The notes under the pieces are model-generated. The model saw only the letters and a program-made list of their open reading frames with translations. It searched no databases and was not told the origin of the DNA. Position numbers and translations under genes: made by a program. DNA of 40,218 bases from Candidatus Altimarinota bacterium (lineage in GTDB: Bacteria; Patescibacteriota; Gracilibacteria; BD1-5; UBA6164): contig JANJUN010000032.1 in NCBI GenBank assembly GCA_024710565.1, forward strand, positions 1 to 40,218, in the 5' to 3' direction. Each line of letters begins with the position of its first letter. Position 1 is the stretch's first letter. Shown piece after piece: positions 1 to 10,905 of this stretch.

Positions 1-2463
1 AATTCAAATAAATGCTTTTCCTCATGTTCCATTGAATTTTGTAAGAAACTTTTCTGCTCACTCATTAGCTTTTATAAGTGAATCAACAAATTTTGATTTT
101 TGAGCGATAGATTTTATACTATTTTCATCAAGTTTTCATAAAGAAAGAGCAGCATCTGTATTTAATCTTTCTATTTCTATATTAGATTTTTTTGCAATAT
201 CTTGAGCTTTTGTTTGTAGTTCAGAGATTTCTTTTGCTGTTTTTGCTTGTTTTGCTTGGGTTTCTAGAGTTTCAATTTGTGTTTTTGTATCGGCTTCAAT
301 TTTTTCAATTCTAGTTTGTATTTCTTGAAACTTTTTTATTTCTGCTTCTAATTTTATATCTTTTCAGCCTACCATATGTCATTTAAAATCTGGGTCAAAT
401 TGATTTCTGTATTCTTGTAGTGCTTTTTGAATAGTGGCGTTATCTCATCATTTCATAGCAGCTTCAAGAGTATCAAGACTTTTTAATCTATTTTTAATTT
501 TTTCTCATTCAAGAACATGATTTGAAACTTTTGTATCGATTCATTGTAAATACTTTTCTAGGTTTGCTTTTTCTTTTCTCATTTCTAATTGAAGCAGTTC
601 TGATGCTTTATTTCCTATCCAATTTATTTTGTCACCAGTCCATCATACTACTTTTGCTAAGTTTCATGATTCTAGAGATTTATGGAGTCCTCCAGTCATA
701 AAGTATCATCCAGCACTCATCATATATTTATATGCTTGAATGGTAAGAGGGGTTTTAATAACATACCAAGTACTTCCTAAAATTCACATACTTCAGGAAG
801 GTTTCATCCAACTTGGAGGGGTTTTGGTAAAAGTATACCCTAATTCAATTCCTCTTGAGAGTATATAGAGATCACTAAAACCATCTCTTTGTAAATTTTC
901 TAATTCAGAAATAGTATTTTCTGCTTCTGGCATTTTCTTCTCATCCTCTTTAGAAGGTGATTTTTCTTGCATTTTTGTTTCATCTTCTTTAGCACTTCAA
1001 GTTATAGCACCAGCCTCTATTTTACGAGTTCTATTTAAATAGTCTTTTATAGTTTCATCTTTTTTTGTATCTCAGATTAAAGCTTTTCTTTGTTTTACAA
1101 TTTCTGAAAAAATAGTTTGGTAATAATCTTTGTTTTCTTCAGTAAGAGTAATTCAATAAATTCCTAAAGTTGTTTTTATTTCTTCAAAAGTTTTTGCAGG
1201 AGTAGTTTCAAAAATACTTAAAACAGTAGTTGGAGCTTTTAAAAATGTATCATTTTTTGATAAATCTCACCAAAGTTTTTGGAGTTCTCATTTTTTTGTA
1301 GGGTCAGTTTCTTGAGAAAAATGTATTTTTCCATAATAGGAATTTTGTGTTTCTTTGGGACTATTTGTTCAAGATGGATTGGTTTGTAAAGGAGTATTTT
1401 TTTTATCTTCTTTTTCCCCTAATTTACTCAATTGCTCTGATGCAAAACTAAGTCATCCAGCTCACACTCAAAATCATAAGAGCGCTCAAATTCAAAATCA
1501 TTTTTTTCCTCCAAAGAAAGCTCAGATAAGTCAAAAAATCATTGCTAATGCGATATTATCACGGGTCATATTTTTTTTCAAAAAACCAATAGGATCCTTA
1601 CTAACATCTCTTGAGATTTGTTTTGCGTCGCTACTATCCCTAATTCATAAGGCAAATTTTTGTTCTTCATCTAAGTGAGAGATTTGAGTAAGTACTTCTT
1701 TTTGATTTTTAACGCTTTGCTGAGTATAGGGAGTAATCTCATCGGTAGATAAACTTTTCCCACCTCTATAATACATATCATCAAAATAAGCAAGTAAAAA
1801 TTCTTTATCTGCTTGGTTGTCAGTGATAGCAAAACGAATATCTTTTTTGAATTTTTCAAAGTTATTTTTTCCTTCAGGACCATTTCAAAAAGAAATATTT
1901 TTTATATCGCCCTCTACATAAATATGGTATTTTTTTAAAAGTCTTTGCACATACTCAGGAGTAGAAAAGTTTTTATCAGCTTTTTCATTTACATAGTCAT
2001 CTATGGAGGTGGTTCTATACAAAAGTCCTTTATTTATGTCAGAAATCCCTATTTTTCCAGAAGCTATGTAATGATTGATGAGTTCATTGTATCTGAGAGT
2101 TTCTTCTTGGCTTGCCAGATTTCCTTGTGGTTTTATAGGTATTTTTGGAGGAGTGAGTGTTATTTTTCCCGCATCACTTATTCATTCTATAGAAATTCAA
2201 ACTTGGTTGAGTCAAGAAAAAATACCTCATAATAGGAAAGGTTTATTTTCTGGTGTGACTTTATCTAAACTATCTAAAACTCTTTTTGTTAACTCAAAAC
2301 TCATTCCCTTTTGTTTAATTTCTTCTTTCAGGGCTTCGAGTTTTTTTTGAGCTTCACTTTGAATTTCTTGTCATTTTTTACTTTCTTTTGTTTCAGGAGA
2401 AATCACAACTGGTATCTTTTGAGATTGAGCTTCTCAATCATTTCTTTCAATATTGTTTGTCAT
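1..2463 (-). CDS. Giant uncharacterised membrane protein (3' end outside window)
   Basis: Read with TGA as Gly this is one open frame from the ATG at 2463 to the window edge, at least 821 residues; the C terminus is missing. I do not recognise the family. The first 300 residues are mixed charged/helical. Around residues 303-341 there is a glycine-rich hydrophobic segment with motifs such as GLIGAFFGGKKGFGIG and GFGVGAGG, which reads as a glycine-zipper membrane hairpin; about half of its glycines are TGA codons. A low-complexity Ser/Lys/Glu stretch follows, then a long Lys/Glu/Gln-rich region near the window edge predicted to be coiled coil (for example TKTQIETLETQAKQAKTAK). There is no signal peptide, so the N terminus is probably cytoplasmic. 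It lies 77 bp downstream of the GH73 gene on the same strand and may share its transcript. The gene is certain; the function is unknown. Confidence 0.8.
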
Positions 2464-2540
2464 ATTTTTTAATTATATATTATTTTGAGAGTTTGTTTTT
2501 TTTAGGGTATTTAAAATTTAGTATAGTTTTTTTGCAAAAA

Positions 2541-3467
2541 TTATGCAATTCACTTCATGCTTGAGGTAAGTTTTGAAGCGTATCTACTATCGGTCGCATA
2601 TCAAGCTTTTGCTACTTCTATCGCAAAATTTGCCGGATCGTTGGGGTAGTTAAAGGCAGCTTTATACCTTGGGTTTTCTGTGAGAAATATGGCGTGGTCT
2701 CTGAAGGATTCCTCTACATTATCATATACTCGAAAAGGTTCTTTTTTTCTTACCATTCTTCCATTTATTTCTTCATTTGTCCAGAGGAGTACTGATTTTC
2801 ATCATTTTTTTGCCTTTATCCCGAAGAAGTTGTTATAATTGGTTGCTAAACCAGAAGTTCACCAAGCAGATTCAAGTCATGCTTGTGTGAGGATAAACTC
2901 CCAAGGAATATTAAATTCTTTTCCTATTTTTCTTGCAATATCTTTATACTGTGTGATAAAAATTTCTTTATCTTTTGGTGTTTTTTCTCTTCATTTGATG
3001 GTTTTTCCAGGATTTTCAGAAGTCGTAACTTCGGCATATTCTGGAGAGTCTGTTTTAAAACCGAGAGAAAAACTCTGTAAAATAGCTGAAATAAGAGCAA
3101 AAATCCAAGATTGAATATCTCCTCCCATTTTGTCCGCACTTTGATTTCATAGGACACTTTTTACTTCTTTTTGTTCTGTTTTTGAAAGGTTTGTGTGTTC
3201 AAGATTTTGTAAAATAGCTTGTTTGTCATCATTTCACAATTTTTCATTTTGGAGTGATTTTTGGGTTTGAGAGATAATTTTCTCTTTTTGTTCTTGAAGG
3301 GTTTTTAATTTTTCCTCTAATTCTCAGATTTGATTTTGAAATTCTGGATTTTCAGAATTTTTGAGTTTTTCTAAATTGATCTGTGCTTGATGAATTTCAC
3401 GTTCAATATTTTGTAATTCAAGAGAGGTTTTTCTCTCTACAGAGAGCTCTGGAGTAGACATAATCAT
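2541..3467 (-). CDS. GH73-type endo-beta-N-acetylglucosaminidase (peptidoglycan hydrolase)
   Basis: 308 residues. The C-terminal half matches the glucosaminidase family (FlgJ C-terminal domain/LytG type, GH73), which cleaves the GlcNAc-MurNAc bond of peptidoglycan. Visible family motifs are LTQAGLESAWGTSGLA (with the catalytic Glu of the ALESGWG box), NNFFGIKAKKGG, FRVYDNVEESFRDHAIFL and NPRYKAAF. The N-terminal half is a Glu/Gln/Lys-rich coiled coil (about residues 5-90), then a hydrophobic stretch (GIFALISAILQSFSLGF) that could anchor it. Four Gly of the conserved part are TGA codons. Two ATGs (3467, 3461) are in frame; the upstream one is chosen. The gene is divergent from ftsX, whose product activates PG hydrolases in other bacteria, so a functional link is possible. 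No classical signal peptide is seen. Family assignment is strong; its role in growth, division or attack on host wall is inference. Confidence 0.88.
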
Positions 3468-3538
3468 ATAATTAAATAGTATTTTAGATATCTTTTTTAC
3501 AGATATATCGTCTTTATCGTATCATATTTTCAAAATTA

Positions 3539-3566
3539 TTGCAAAAATTTCGTTTTTTCATAAAAT
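3539..3566 (+). promoter_or_regulatory. Predicted promoter of ftsX
   Basis: TTGCAA (3539-3544), a 16-bp spacer and TAAAAT (3561-3566), about 30 bp before the ATG. It follows the same hexamer and spacing pattern seen upstream of several other genes here. Confidence 0.45.
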
Positions 3567-3596
3567 CAAGAGCAATTATTTATTATTTACCTACAT

Positions 3597-4490
3597 ATGT
3601 TCTATCGTTTGTTTAAATATTCTATTAAAAATATTTTAAGAAATAAATTTTTATCTTTTTCATCGGTGATTGTTCTTGGACTTTTGATGTTTTTTGTCAA
3701 TCTTTTGATGATTATGCATAACTTAAGTAATAATTTAATTCAGGCAATTAACTCTAAATTAACCCTATCCCTCTATTTAAAAGATGAGTATACCAAGGAA
3801 CATATTACGGTAAAAAATTTGATGGATGATATTCAAATTGCCCTTCCTGAAGTAAAAATCGAATTTAAAACCAAAGACCAAGTTTTGGAGGAAATGAGAA
3901 AACAAGATGAGGAACTGGTAAGTATTATTAAATCACAAAATCCGCTTCCAGCAACGATAAATCTTTCCAATATTAAAATGGAAGAATACGAAAAACTTAA
4001 TATTATTATTGAATGAAAATATGGAATTTTGACTGATTTTAAAACCAATTCTACCTATGATTATAGAACACAATATGAAAGAATTTTAAAAATTATTGCG
4101 ATTTTAAAAACTTTGAAATTAGCACTGTATATCATTATTTGAGTATTTTTACTTTCCATATTTGTGATTACGTATTCTATTATAGGGAATTTTATTTATC
4201 ATTATAGGGACGAGATATATATAACGAGACTCGTATGAGGAGGAAATAGTTTTATTTATGGACCATTCGTGTTTCAATGAATTATTTATTCTGTGATTGG
4301 ATTTTTTCTCAGTACGAATATTTTTTTAGTTTTTGTAAATAATGCGAGTGTATTTTTCGATAAATCCTCAGTAAAACAATACGTAGTAAATAGTGATTTG
4401 AATTATATTTTATTAACACAATTATTTATTTTTATTGCCATAGGAGCAGTGAGTTCCTTTTTATCTGCGAGAAGATACATGAAAAATTAA
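3597..4490 (+). CDS. ftsX: Cell division protein FtsX
   Basis: 297 residues once three or more in-frame TGA codons are read as Gly; the ORF track splits it in two. The topology is that of FtsX: a short cytoplasmic N terminus, TM1 (about 19-41), an extracytoplasmic domain (about 45-165), then TM2-TM4 (about 175-198, 220-245, 272-292). Near TM1 is the family-typical KYSIKNILRNKFLSFSSV, and in the TM2-TM3 loop the signature YRDEIYITRLVGGGNSFI, comparable with the 'ei.imrlvGAt..fi..Pf' box. FtsX pairs with the ATPase FtsE at the divisome and controls peptidoglycan hydrolases. No ftsE is in the window. A GH73 hydrolase lies head-to-head upstream. The start ATG at 3597 gives the expected N terminus; no strong SD is visible. 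Confidence 0.9.
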
Positions 4491-4507
4491 TAGTAACTTT
4501 TTTGGAA

Positions 4508-6904
4508 ATGTGGTTTTTTAAAAATTATGGAATTTTAGGACAAAATGCAAGAAATCTCAAATATATTTGAGAGTTTAATGATGATTTAGCAAAAAAACTT
4601 GCGGATTCAAAACTCAAAACAAAGGAATTTTTATCAAATAAGTGAGTTAAAGTTTCAGAAAGTATAGCAGTGATAAAAAATCATGAAGAGTTAGAAAATT
4701 TTGATTTAAGTTCACTCCCTTTACCTTTTGTAGTAAAACCAAATGCAGGGTATGGATGAAAATGAATTATTGTTTTTGAAAAAAAAGATGCAGAAGGAAA
4801 TTTTGTTTCCAATGATCAACAAGTATATTCTAAAGAACAATTAGTTACGCATATCAGAGATATTTTAGATGGATTTTATTCTTTATCTGGAAATAGAGAT
4901 AAGGTGATTTTTGAGAGGAAATTGATTTTAGACCATTCTATTGAGTTGCTGGGAAAATATTGACTTCCAGATATTAGGGTTATTGTCTTTAATAGTATTC
5001 CTGTTATAGCGATGCTGAGAGTTCCAACCGCAAATTCAAAAGGAAAGGCGAATTTGCATGGAGGAGCTTGTGGTCTTGGAATAGATATTGGAAGTGGAAA
5101 AATTACCTACATCACACAGTTTAAAAAAATGATAAAATCTATTCCTGGGATAGGGGATGTAAGAGGTATAGAAATACCACATTGGGAAGATGTTTTAAGA
5201 CTCGCTGTAAAAGTTCAACAGGTGACTTGAGTTGGATATGTTGGATGTGATATCGTATTAGATGATACTTTTTGACCACTTTTACTTGAGATGAATGTTC
5301 GTCCCGGTTTAGAAGTACAAGTTGCCAATAAAGTGCCATTACTTGAGAGACTGAAAAAAGTAGAAAATATAAAAGTAACTTCAGTAGAAAAGTGAGTTCG
5401 TTTGGCTCGTGACTTATTTGGGTGAGATATCGAAGAAAAAATTAAAAATATTTCTGGAAAAAAAGTGGTGGGAAATAAGGAGTATATTGAAGTATTGTAT
5501 AACGAAAAAATATTTCAATCGGTATCTGAAATAAAAACAAATAAACCAAATAGTTATATTCATGCTGATTATTTAATAAATACATTAAAATATCCTGAGG
5601 AGAAGATAAAATGAAATATTGTAAAACTAAAGTGTACTATTTTATGAGAAACAAGAACGGTAAGATTTCACGTAAAACCACTTGAAGTTTCGAATATGAT
5701 TTTGTGAAAAGATGCACTGTATGGTTTTTTAGTAGATCCTTTTAAATACAAAGAGCACGATCTCCCATTTAATGCAAAAAATCCACTTTTGAGAGAAAAA
5801 AATATTGTGATTTTAAAATGATATGAAGAGCAGCTTATTAAATTGGATAAAGAGATGATGGATATTGATAAAAAACTCAATATTTTAAAAATAATTACTC
5901 CCAAAAATATATCATCGGAAAGATTAAAATTTATTGAATCAAAAGGAGGATATATTCCACAACTTGAATACAATGAACTTCATTTTGATCCCAAAGAACT
6001 TTTGCAAAAAATACAGAAAATCGAAGTCCCAGATATTCCACTTTCTCTTATTTTTAAAAGAAAAAAAGAAGAAATTATCAATAAGCTTTTTTTTATCCAA
6101 GCATTTCAAGAGCAAAATATTGAAAATCTTAATTATTATGAACATCTTTTATATGGAGATATCAATAATGAAAATCTGGATTACGCAAAAAGTCTTATTG
6201 CCAATAAAGAACCTCTAGAAAAAGAAAAAGAATTTCTGACGATAGAAGAGATAAAAAAATATATTACCAAGTTTAATTATATTTATAATATCAATATTCA
6301 TTTAGTTGAAAAAGAAATTGGATCAAGATTTTCAGTAAAATGAGATAGTTTGCTTATAAAAAATGGGAGCTTGGTTGGAAAAAAAGAAATCAGATCAATA
6401 GTGGCACACGAAATAGAAACACACTATTTAAGAAAAATAAATGGATTAAAATCAAAATATTCTATTTTCTCAGTTGGGACATCTGATTATCTGGTTACGG
6501 AAGAATGACTTGCTATTTATAATCAAAGTAAATTTGTTACCAAAAATGATGCAAAATATTATGGAGCAGCAGAAAGATATTGTTTAATAGATTTTTGACT
6601 CAATCATTCATACAGAGAGTTTGTAGATGAGTTACTCAAGACATATAGTCATGATTATCACGCTGTTTTTAGTTATTTAGTGAGACTCAAAAGATGAGTA
6701 AGGGACACATCAAAGAATTATATTTTTTTAAAAGATATTATTTACATCAATGGTTTTATACAAGTAAAACACTTTATCGAAAATGGAGGAAATATCAATG
6801 AGCTTTATTTTTGAAAAATTAGTTTACAAGATTTAAATGAAATAAAAAAATCAGAATTTATTCCATTTAAGGTGGACGAATTTAAAATTCCGCTTTTTAC
6901 GTAA
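4508..6904 (+). CDS. ATP-grasp ligase / degenerate retropepsin / DUF1704 metallopeptidase fusion
   Basis: 798 residues, cytoplasmic, no signal peptide. Domain 1 (about 1-300) is an ATP-grasp of the RimK-like/alpha-L-glutamate-ligase-like type: PFVVKPNAGYGGKGI (nucleotide-binding Lys and Gly loop), DIRVIVFNSIPVIAMLRVPT, and the Mg-binding EMNVRPGLEVQVAN (N263). Domain 2 (about 310-420) resembles the RimB/retropepsin-like 'ATP-dependent zinc protease' family: GETRTVRFHV then ILGKDALYGFLVDP. The expected catalytic DTGA aligns with KTNK in IKTNKPNSYIHA, so the aspartate appears lost. Domain 3 (about 430-798) is DUF1704/MATCAP-like: zinc motif HEIETH (HExxxH, H634) followed by TEEGLA (E665/E666), the family's 'QEGLA' box. 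Such ligases add amino acids to protein or peptide C termini, and MATCAP enzymes trim C-terminal residues. The gene starts 17 bp after ftsX and is followed by a second DUF1704 gene. Domain calls are from motifs; substrate is unknown. Confidence 0.85.
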
Positions 6905-6905
6905 T

Positions 6906-6934
6906 TTGCAAATAAAAAGGTAATATGGTATAAT
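6906..6934 (+). promoter_or_regulatory. Predicted promoter of the second DUF1704 gene
   Basis: TTGCAA (6906-6911), 17-bp spacer, consensus TATAAT (6929-6934). The -10 box lies in the loop of the terminator hairpin 6914-6953, so only read-through RNA contains both hairpin arms. Confidence 0.6.
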
Positions 6935-6953
6935 AAAAACATATTACCTTTTT
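6914..6953 (+). terminator. Intrinsic terminator after the ATP-grasp/DUF1704 fusion
   Basis: The inverted repeat AAAGGTAATATG ... CATATTACCTTT is separated by a loop GTATAATAAAAA and ends in a T run. It directly follows the TAA of the upstream gene and overlaps the next promoter. Confidence 0.7.
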
Positions 6954-6961
6954 TAAACATT

Positions 6962-8521
6962 ATGGAAATAAAAAATTCTCCCTCTGTTGATTTTGATACA
7001 TTACTTGAAGAAATGAATAAAGATATATTCAATCAAGAACTGGCTGATATAGTAGAAGTAACCTACGCTTATGCAGATTTGTGAAACTGAGTGTTTCTGA
7101 ATAAAACACTTTTTTGAACTTTTTTATGAAAAACTTATGGGGGGAAAGATAAACAAGAAGAAAAGAGATTTTGGGAAGAACTTTCTATAAATATTGCAGA
7201 AATATTTACTCAAACAAAATCAAAACTTTTACATAAAAAAAGTCTTGTTATAAACTATAAAGAATTATTACAACCACTTTTAAAAGAAAATAATCCAAGA
7301 ATTCAAATACTTCTTTGAAGCCTTGATTACGTATCAAACATATTAGATTTAACTCTTGCATGACTTCCTTTTGAAGCACAAAAAGCCTGAATCCCATATC
7401 ATTTTTCTGGGGAAGAAATTGAAAAAAGAGTGAATCATTTAGAAGAAATAGAAACAAAACTTTTTGGATGAAATGTATCTGAAAATGAATATGAAGTTCA
7501 ATGAAGTTATAATAATCTGAGTGATTTATTTCAAACAAAAAAAGAAAAACTTACTTCAGAGGAGTACAAAAGATTTTCAGCGTATTTACAAACATTAAAA
7601 CAAATTTTTCCCTATATTATAGATACAAAAGAAAGTTTAGAAAAAGTGGCTCAAAAAAACGAAAAATCAGAAATTTTAAACCAAGAAATTTCCAGAGAAA
7701 ATTATGTAAAAATTTTAAAATGAGCTCTGGAAATATATGGTATAGAAAAACCAGTTATCATTGAGGAAAGAAGTAGTATTTATGATGGAGAAGATTATTT
7801 AGGAATTCCAGAGAGTGAAGCTTATAAAACTCTAAAAATACAAAGAATTTTAGAACTGATTCAACATGAAATAGAAACTCACTATATTATAGAAAAAAAT
7901 AATTTTCAAACTTTGGGAAAATTTAGATGAGCAAAAAATCTTCAGAGAGAAGAGTGACTCGCTATGACGGCAGAAGCATTTTTACAATGAAAAAACTTAG
8001 AAGATGTTGATGTATCATGAGCTCTTCCTGATTTACTTATGTGAGAGATATTATGATGAGAAGAGTATAAGGACTTTCATATATTATTATCAAAACTAAA
8101 AGGTGCAAAAAACGCTTCTGCATTATTTTTAAGAAGAAAAAGAAATTATCCACTCTATTATAAATGAGTACAACATAAAGATACATCTTATAATAGAGGT
8201 CAGCATAAAATAGTGGATTTTATAAAATGATGATGAAGTGTAAAAGATCTCTATCTTTGAAAAGTATCTTTTGAAGATTTGGAAAAAACAAAAGAGATAA
8301 TGCAAAAGGAAAATATAAAACTTACGTATCCGCTTCTCATTTGAGAATTATTGCAATATGTGGTGTTGTGAAATAAATTACATGAAAATGAATTTTGGAT
8401 TTTTATTGAAAAAAAATATCCATTTTTAAATATGAGAGAGGAAATAGCAAATAATTCTATTGAGAAACTGAGTTTTTGAGTCAAAAGAAAAGTGATTCAG
8501 ATATTACAATTAATAAAGTAA
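6962..8521 (+). CDS. DUF1704 (MATCAP-like) zinc metallopeptidase
   Basis: 519 residues with no signal peptide. The family is recognised from the zinc motif QHEIETHY (HExxxH, H302) and, 28 residues on, REEGLAM (E330/E331), matching the 'HEIGTH...EEGLA' boxes of DUF1704/tyrosine-matrix carboxypeptidase-like proteins. The glycine of EEGLA is a TGA codon. The N-terminal 280 residues are mostly helical and charged. The C-terminal part (after about 330) is hydrophobic/helical, as in the family. It follows the three-domain fusion by 57 bp but has its own promoter and terminator, so it can be expressed separately. Two DUF1704 enzymes side by side, one fused to a ligase, suggest a shared peptide-modification pathway; whether they act on one substrate cannot be told from sequence. 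Confidence 0.82.
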
Positions 8522-8546
8522 TATTGTATAATTTTTTTATGCAATT

Positions 8547-8574
8547 AGAAAGGAGTGTGACTCCTTTTTTCTTT
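8547..8574 (+). terminator. Intrinsic terminator
   Basis: GAAAGGAGT-GTG-ACTCCTTTTTTC hairpin with a strong T tail, 26 bp after the DUF1704 stop codon. Confidence 0.85.
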
Positions 8575-8621
8575 TATACTAACCATTAGAATCTATTTTT
8601 TAACTTTTTTGTAAAAAAAAT

Positions 8622-8649
8622 TTGCATTATTTTAAATATTTCATATAAT
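8622..8649 (+). promoter_or_regulatory. Predicted promoter of the tRNA-tuf cluster
   Basis: TTGCAT (8622-8627), 16-bp spacer, TATAAT (8644-8649); about 35 bp upstream of tRNA-Asp. Confidence 0.55.
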
Positions 8650-8683
8650 TCCTCTCGCTTCACAAAAAAGCACGCAAGAAAAT

Positions 8684-8760
8684 GGGGATGTAGCTCAGTT
8701 GGTTAGAGCGCCGCACTGTCACTGCGGAGGTCGCGAGTTCGAGTCTCGTCATCCTCGCCA
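8684..8760 (+). tRNA. tRNA-Asp (GTC)
   Basis: A full cloverleaf is visible: acceptor GGGGATG pairing with CATCCTC (one G-T wobble), D-arm GCTCAGTTGGTTAGAGC, anticodon stem CCGCA/TGCGG with loop CTGTCAC giving anticodon GTC, T-arm with GTTCGAGTC. The 3' CCA is encoded. Confidence 0.97.
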
Positions 8761-8770
8761 ATACATTTTT

Positions 8771-8847
8771 GGGGCATTAGCTCAGTTGGCTAGAGCGCCT
8801 GCTTTGCACGCAGGAGGTCAACGGTTCGACTCCGTTATGCTCCACCA
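8771..8847 (+). tRNA. tRNA-Ala (TGC)
   Basis: Acceptor GGGGCAT pairs with ATGCTCC; the anticodon loop TTTGCAC gives TGC; the T-loop is GTTCGACTC; discriminator A and encoded CCA. It lies 10 bp after tRNA-Asp, clearly cotranscribed. Confidence 0.97.
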
Positions 8848-8874
8848 AAAATTATTTTAGATATGTATGTATCG

Positions 8875-8903
8875 ATTAAGATGAAACATCTTAATAATTT
8901 TTT
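8875..8903 (+). terminator. Intrinsic terminator after tRNA-Ala
   Basis: ATTAAGATG-AAA-CATCTTAAT hairpin followed by AATTTTTT. It may act partially, since small ORFs and tuf follow on the same strand with no other obvious promoter. Confidence 0.65.
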
Positions 8904-8923
8904 ATTTTATTATAAGACAGATT

Positions 8924-9130
8924 ATGACAGGTTTCTGAAAAAGACCAAGAAGACTTAATTATGCGGTAAATAATAAAAGACCAAAAAGTACTTCTAAGGT
9001 TGCCAATGCTGTTAAACATTATGAGACTTTGAAAAAAAGAGTTGAATTTGAGTGAGAAACAAAATGGTTACAAAACGCATTTTTGATAGTTTGAAAAAAA
9101 CTGAAAAAATATTGAATTAAAACTAATTAA
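8924..9130 (+). CDS. Small basic hypothetical protein (68 aa)
   Basis: 68 residues, strongly basic (MTGFGKRPRRLNYAVNNK...; C-terminal GKKLKKYGIKTN), with four in-frame TGA codons read as Gly, which is why the ORF track misses it. I do not recognise it. Size, charge and position between a tRNA pair and tuf suggest a nucleic-acid- or ribosome-associated protein, but this is inference. The frame is uninterrupted to TAA and the next ORF starts 9 bp later, consistent with an operon. Confidence 0.55.
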
Positions 9131-9139
9131 TTATATAAT

Positions 9140-9226
9140 ATGGCTAGACTAACTTGACATGCTCATAGGAAAATAAGAAGAGCAATTAAATTGATTACCA
9201 AAAAAATGAGAAAAAACAAAGCTTAG
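9140..9226 (+). CDS. Very small basic ORF (28 aa), possible ribosome-associated peptide
   Basis: ATG to TAG, 28 residues: MARLTGHAHRKIRRAIKLI then TKKMRKNKA, about 40 percent Lys/Arg/His, with one TGA-encoded Gly. Too short for the ORF track. It sits 9 bp after the 68-aa ORF and 50 bp before tuf. The composition resembles tiny ribosomal proteins such as bTHX, but I see no real sequence match. It could equally be a leader peptide or a chance ORF. Confidence 0.4.
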
Positions 9227-9276
9227 TTACATAAGGGAGGTTTTTAAATATATTTTATTTTTTTATTTATAATATT

Positions 9277-10470
<1,194 letters not shown>

Positions 10471-10480
10471 TATTGACTGA

Positions 10481-10511
10481 TAATAAGAAGAAGATTTTCT
10501 CTTCTTCTTAC
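10481..10511 (+). terminator. Stem-loop after tuf
   Basis: AAGAAGAAGA-TTTTC-TCTTCTTCTT is a pure purine/pyrimidine hairpin, 11 bp after the tuf stop. It lacks a T tract afterwards, so it may be a weak terminator or processing/stability element between tuf and rpsJ. Confidence 0.5.
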
Positions 10512-10546
10512 CATTTAGTTTATATTAATTGTTATTTAAAATAGAT

Positions 10547-10867
10547 ATGGCAAAGAAAGCAACTCAAAAAATGAGAATAACTATTAAAGCTTTTGATCAC
10601 AGATTACTGGATGAAGCTGTTAAAAAAATAGTTCTAGTAGCAAAAGATTCTTGAGCGATCGTAGTAGGACCAATTCCACTTCCAACGAAAGTAGAAAAAA
10701 TTACAGTAAATAGATCTACGTTTGTTAACAAAGACGCAAGAGAACAATTTGAAATCAGAAGACATAAAAGACTGATTGATATTACTGAACCAACTGCAAA
10801 AACATTAGAATTATTAAAAGAAATAAATATTCCAAATGGAGTTTGAGTTGAAATTAAATCTTTATAA
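10547..10867 (+). CDS. rpsJ: 30S ribosomal protein S10
   Basis: 106 residues, normal length. S10 binds 16S rRNA in the 30S head and also serves as NusE in antitermination. Family features: [38 protein letters not shown], the [15 protein letters not shown] segment of the long loop, and a C-terminal GVGVEIKSL, the family's 'pagVdveIk' ending, with its second Gly encoded by TGA. It lies 76 bp after tuf; 38 bp separate it from rpmB. Confidence 0.97.
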
Positions 10868-10905
10868 ACAAAAAGATACCTTATTAACTGTTAATTTAAA
10901 TATAT

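Noticed and set aside
1355-1678. ORF-track entries on the plus strand across 1-3400 (for example 107 aa at 1355, 91 aa at 2839)
   Set aside because: They are shadows antisense to the long code-25 minus-strand genes, with low-complexity Phe/Ser translation and no motif.
4508-6904. Many in-frame TGA codons as evidence of pseudogenes or frameshifts
   Set aside because: The same pattern is in tuf, rpmB, pyrH and yidC at conserved Gly positions; with table 25 every frame is intact.
9233-9240. AAGGGAGG as the tuf Shine-Dalgarno
   Set aside because: It is 36 bp upstream of the ATG; no short ORF clearly uses it, so no function is assigned.
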